From Candidatus Moraniibacteriota bacterium (GTDB lineage: Bacteria; Patescibacteriota; Minisyncoccia; Moranbacterales; GCA-2747515): DNA of 7,184 nucleotides. The stretch's first letter is position 1, and the number at the start of each line of letters is the position of its first letter. Shown piece after piece: positions 6,162 to 7,184 of the stretch. Where the stretch lies: contig JAOZUJ010000049.1 in assembly GCA_029938745.1 (NCBI GenBank), positions 1-7,184 on the forward strand, read 5' to 3'. The notes beneath the pieces were generated by a model. That model made no database searches and was not told where the DNA came from. It saw only the letters and a list, made by a program, of their open reading frames with translations. The translations under genes and the position numbers were made by a program.

Positions 6162-6332
6162 ATGCGAAGAAAAATACAAAACAAAAACACAAGAAAACTC
6201 TACAAAAAATCAGGTAGTTATGCAGTCACAATTCCTATGGAAATGATCCAAAAACTAAAACTCAGAGAAGGTCAAAAAGTTGAGTTTTCTCTTGAGGGCA
6301 AAAAAATCATTATAAAAGACTGGAAAAAGTAA
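6162..6332 (+). CDS. Small AbrB/MazE-fold (SpoVT-AbrB domain) DNA-binding protein
   Basis: A 56-residue protein: ATG at 6162, TAA at 6330-6332. After a basic N-terminal arm (MRRKIQNKNTRK), residues 13-54 give the full swapped-hairpin pattern: KLYKKSGSYAVTIPMEMI, then KLKLREGQKVEF, then KKIIIKDW. This matches the one-domain AbrB-like proteins that dimerise and bind DNA as transition-state regulators or as MazE/VapB-type antitoxins. No toxin gene follows; the next 239 bases are repeat sequence. It may therefore be a lone regulator. The 28-nt palindrome just upstream is a plausible self-binding site. No Shine-Dalgarno is visible; an A-run precedes the ATG. The extended basic arm could add DNA contacts. 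Confidence 0.85.
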   Translation: MRRKIQNKNTRKLYKKSGSYAVTIPMEMIQKLKLREGQKVEFSLEGKKIIIKDWKK

Positions 6333-6363
6333 TTGAGCTAACTACAAGACTCTTACATACTAC

Positions 6364-6488
6364 GTCTTTGCGAGGAGGTACGACCTGCCTACCGGACAGG
6401 CAGGCGAAGCAATCTCTACAAGACTATTTATAAAATCTTCAGGATTGCTTCACATATCTCATAACTCGTGACTTCTGTTCGCAATGAC
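6364..6488. mobile_element. MITE-like imperfect inverted repeat, about 125 nt, with nested palindrome
   Basis: The left end GTCTTTGCGA (6364-6373) pairs with TCGCAATGAC (6479-6488), and inner GAAGCAATCT (6406-6415) pairs with AGGATTGCTTC (6441-6451). The centre is AT-rich with AAGA/TCTT arms. The left half contains a GC-rich palindrome (6384-6404). No open frame is seen. It is different in sequence from the 4688-4800 element but built the same way. Confidence 0.75.
6384..6404. repeat. Nested CCTGCCT/AGGCAGG palindrome
   Basis: CCTGCCT (6384-6390) and AGGCAGG (6398-6404) around ACCGGAC. It is strongly GC-rich in an AT-rich setting and sits only in the left half of the larger inverted repeat, as if inserted there later. 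I recall similar CCTGCC/GGCAGG repeats from CPR-type genomes, unchecked. Confidence 0.75.
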
Positions 6489-6571
6489 TTGCTGTATATT
6501 TTGTTTGGAGGTGTGAAAATTTGCACGATGTCTGGCCCAGGACTTATCCTAGGTTGGACCTTTGCTCAGTA
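6489..6571. other. Non-coding tail between repeat and ITPase gene
   Basis: No gene is seen. It holds a near-palindrome, GTGAAAATTTGCAC (6513-6526), and a small hairpin with CCCAGGA/TCCTAGG arms (6536-6553, 4-nt loop) downstream of the minus-strand ITPase stop. The hairpin has no clear U-tract, so a terminator role is possible but weak. Confidence 0.35.
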
Positions 6572-7132
6572 TTATAAAAAATCTTTCAATTTTTCAAATG
6601 CGACCCTACGCATGCTGATTTTATTTTTTTCTTCTTTGCTCATCTGAGCAAATGTTTTATTGTATCCATCTAGCATAAATATTGGACCCCATCCAAAATC
6701 ACCCTCGCCTTGCGGTGTAACAATCTTTCCATTTATTGTGCCATTAAAAAACTGAATTTTACCATCATTATCACAATACCCTACCACTGTTTTTGCTTGT
6801 GCATCATAATTGTCATACTTTCGCGCAATATCATACAAACCGTCATTGCCAATTGTCTTTTCAAACCACTTGATGAGCGGTCCTGGTAGTCCACTCAAAC
6901 AATCAAGATATAAGGATGTATCCTCCACGACAAAAAAACTACCTTCGCTTGACTTCCCTGTCTCGCCATAGCTCGATAGAGCGACGGCGGAATTTAGTTT
7001 TGCTTTTATAATTTCATGTGCATCAATTTCTTGAATTTCTGGCAAATCAATATCTAATTGTTCCAATTCTGGAACAATTTTTTGTGCTTCCTTGAATTTG
7101 TTTATATTTCCTGTAATAAATTGTATTTTCAT
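6572..7132 (-). CDS. ITPase / Ham1-RdgB family nucleoside-triphosphate pyrophosphatase, ITPA-like
   Basis: A 186-residue house-cleaning enzyme. The family hydrolyses dITP, ITP and XTP to monophosphates plus pyrophosphate, keeping deaminated purines out of DNA and RNA. ITGNINKFKEA (6-16) is the triphosphate-binding GNxxKxxE motif. VVEDTSLYLDCLSGLPGPLIKWF (68-90) carries the catalytic acidic pair Glu70/Asp71 and resembles the eukaryotic/archaeal ITPA form more than bacterial RdgB. GTINGKIVTPQGEGDFGWGP (131-150) and KEEKNKISMRR (167-176) follow in family order. Two usually fixed positions differ: the Asp of GWDP/GYDP is Gly149, and the His of the SHR base-recognition motif is Met174. Nucleotide preference may be altered. 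The start ATG 7132 fits the family N-terminus exactly. No Shine-Dalgarno is seen; the leader from the predicted promoter would be only about 10 nt. The gene stands alone on the minus strand. Confidence 0.9.
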   Translation of the reverse strand: MKIQFITGNINKFKEAQKIVPELEQLDIDLPEIQEIDAHEIIKAKLNSAVALSSYGETGKSSEGSFFVVEDTSLYLDCLSGLPGPLIKWFEKTIGNDGLYDIARKYDNYDAQAKTVVGYCDNDGKIQFFNGTINGKIVTPQGEGDFGWGPIFMLDGYNKTFAQMSKEEKNKISMRRVAFEKLKDFL

Positions 7133-7147
7133 AAAAAATTTCTGTTA

Positions 7148-7177
7148 ATTATAATGACAGTTTTCTGCACTTGTGAA
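7148..7177 (-). promoter_or_regulatory. Sigma-70-like promoter of the ITPase gene
   Basis: On the minus strand TTCACA (7172-7177) and a perfect TATAAT (7148-7153) are separated by 18 nt. Transcription would begin near 7141, only about 9 nt before ATG 7132, giving a nearly leaderless message. That agrees with the absent Shine-Dalgarno. Confidence 0.6.
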
Positions 7178-7184
7178 AAATTGT

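Noticed and set aside
6333..6571. A toxin gene paired with the AbrB/MazE-like protein
   Set aside because: No open frame of toxin size exists; the stretch consists of inverted repeats.

Overview
The window looks like part of a small, AT-rich bacterial chromosome. Three things suggest a Patescibacteria/CPR-type or similar uncultivated lineage: near-absent Shine-Dalgarno sequences, very short leaders, and several dispersed palindromic repeat families of a kind I recall from such genomes. This assignment is an inference, because no marker gene is present. The standard genetic code fits: stops are TAA, TAG and TGA, and no gene needs recoding.

Layout. Positions 2-589 hold the C-terminal part of a GT-B glycosyltransferase. 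Positions 586-1158 hold a REP-associated tyrosine transposase (RAYT) unit: an HUH/Y1 transposase gene flanked by two copies of a 29-nt palindrome, with a third, diverged copy inside the gene and in frame. A divergent RtcB-type RNA ligase follows (1170-2678). It ends at a bidirectional hairpin terminator shared with a convergent M16 zinc peptidase on the minus strand (2736-3977). After an AT-rich divergent spacer come a thymidylate-kinase-like P-loop kinase (4093-4701), a 113-nt MITE-like inverted repeat, and a Wzx-type polysaccharide flippase (4844-6118). A 28-nt perfect palindrome then precedes a 56-aa AbrB/MazE-fold protein (6162-6332). A second MITE-like repeat (6364-6488) and a minus-strand ITPase/Ham1 house-cleaning enzyme (6572-7132) close the window.

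The glycosyltransferase, kinase-like protein and flippase suggest a surface-polysaccharide neighbourhood interrupted by housekeeping genes (RNA repair, proteolysis, nucleotide-pool cleaning). The unifying signal is heavy colonisation by small palindromic elements. They lie inside genes as well as between them: one carries the stop codon of the glycosyltransferase, one encodes about ten residues of the transposase, one encodes about ten residues of the kinase-like protein, and one supplies that protein's last residues and stop codon.
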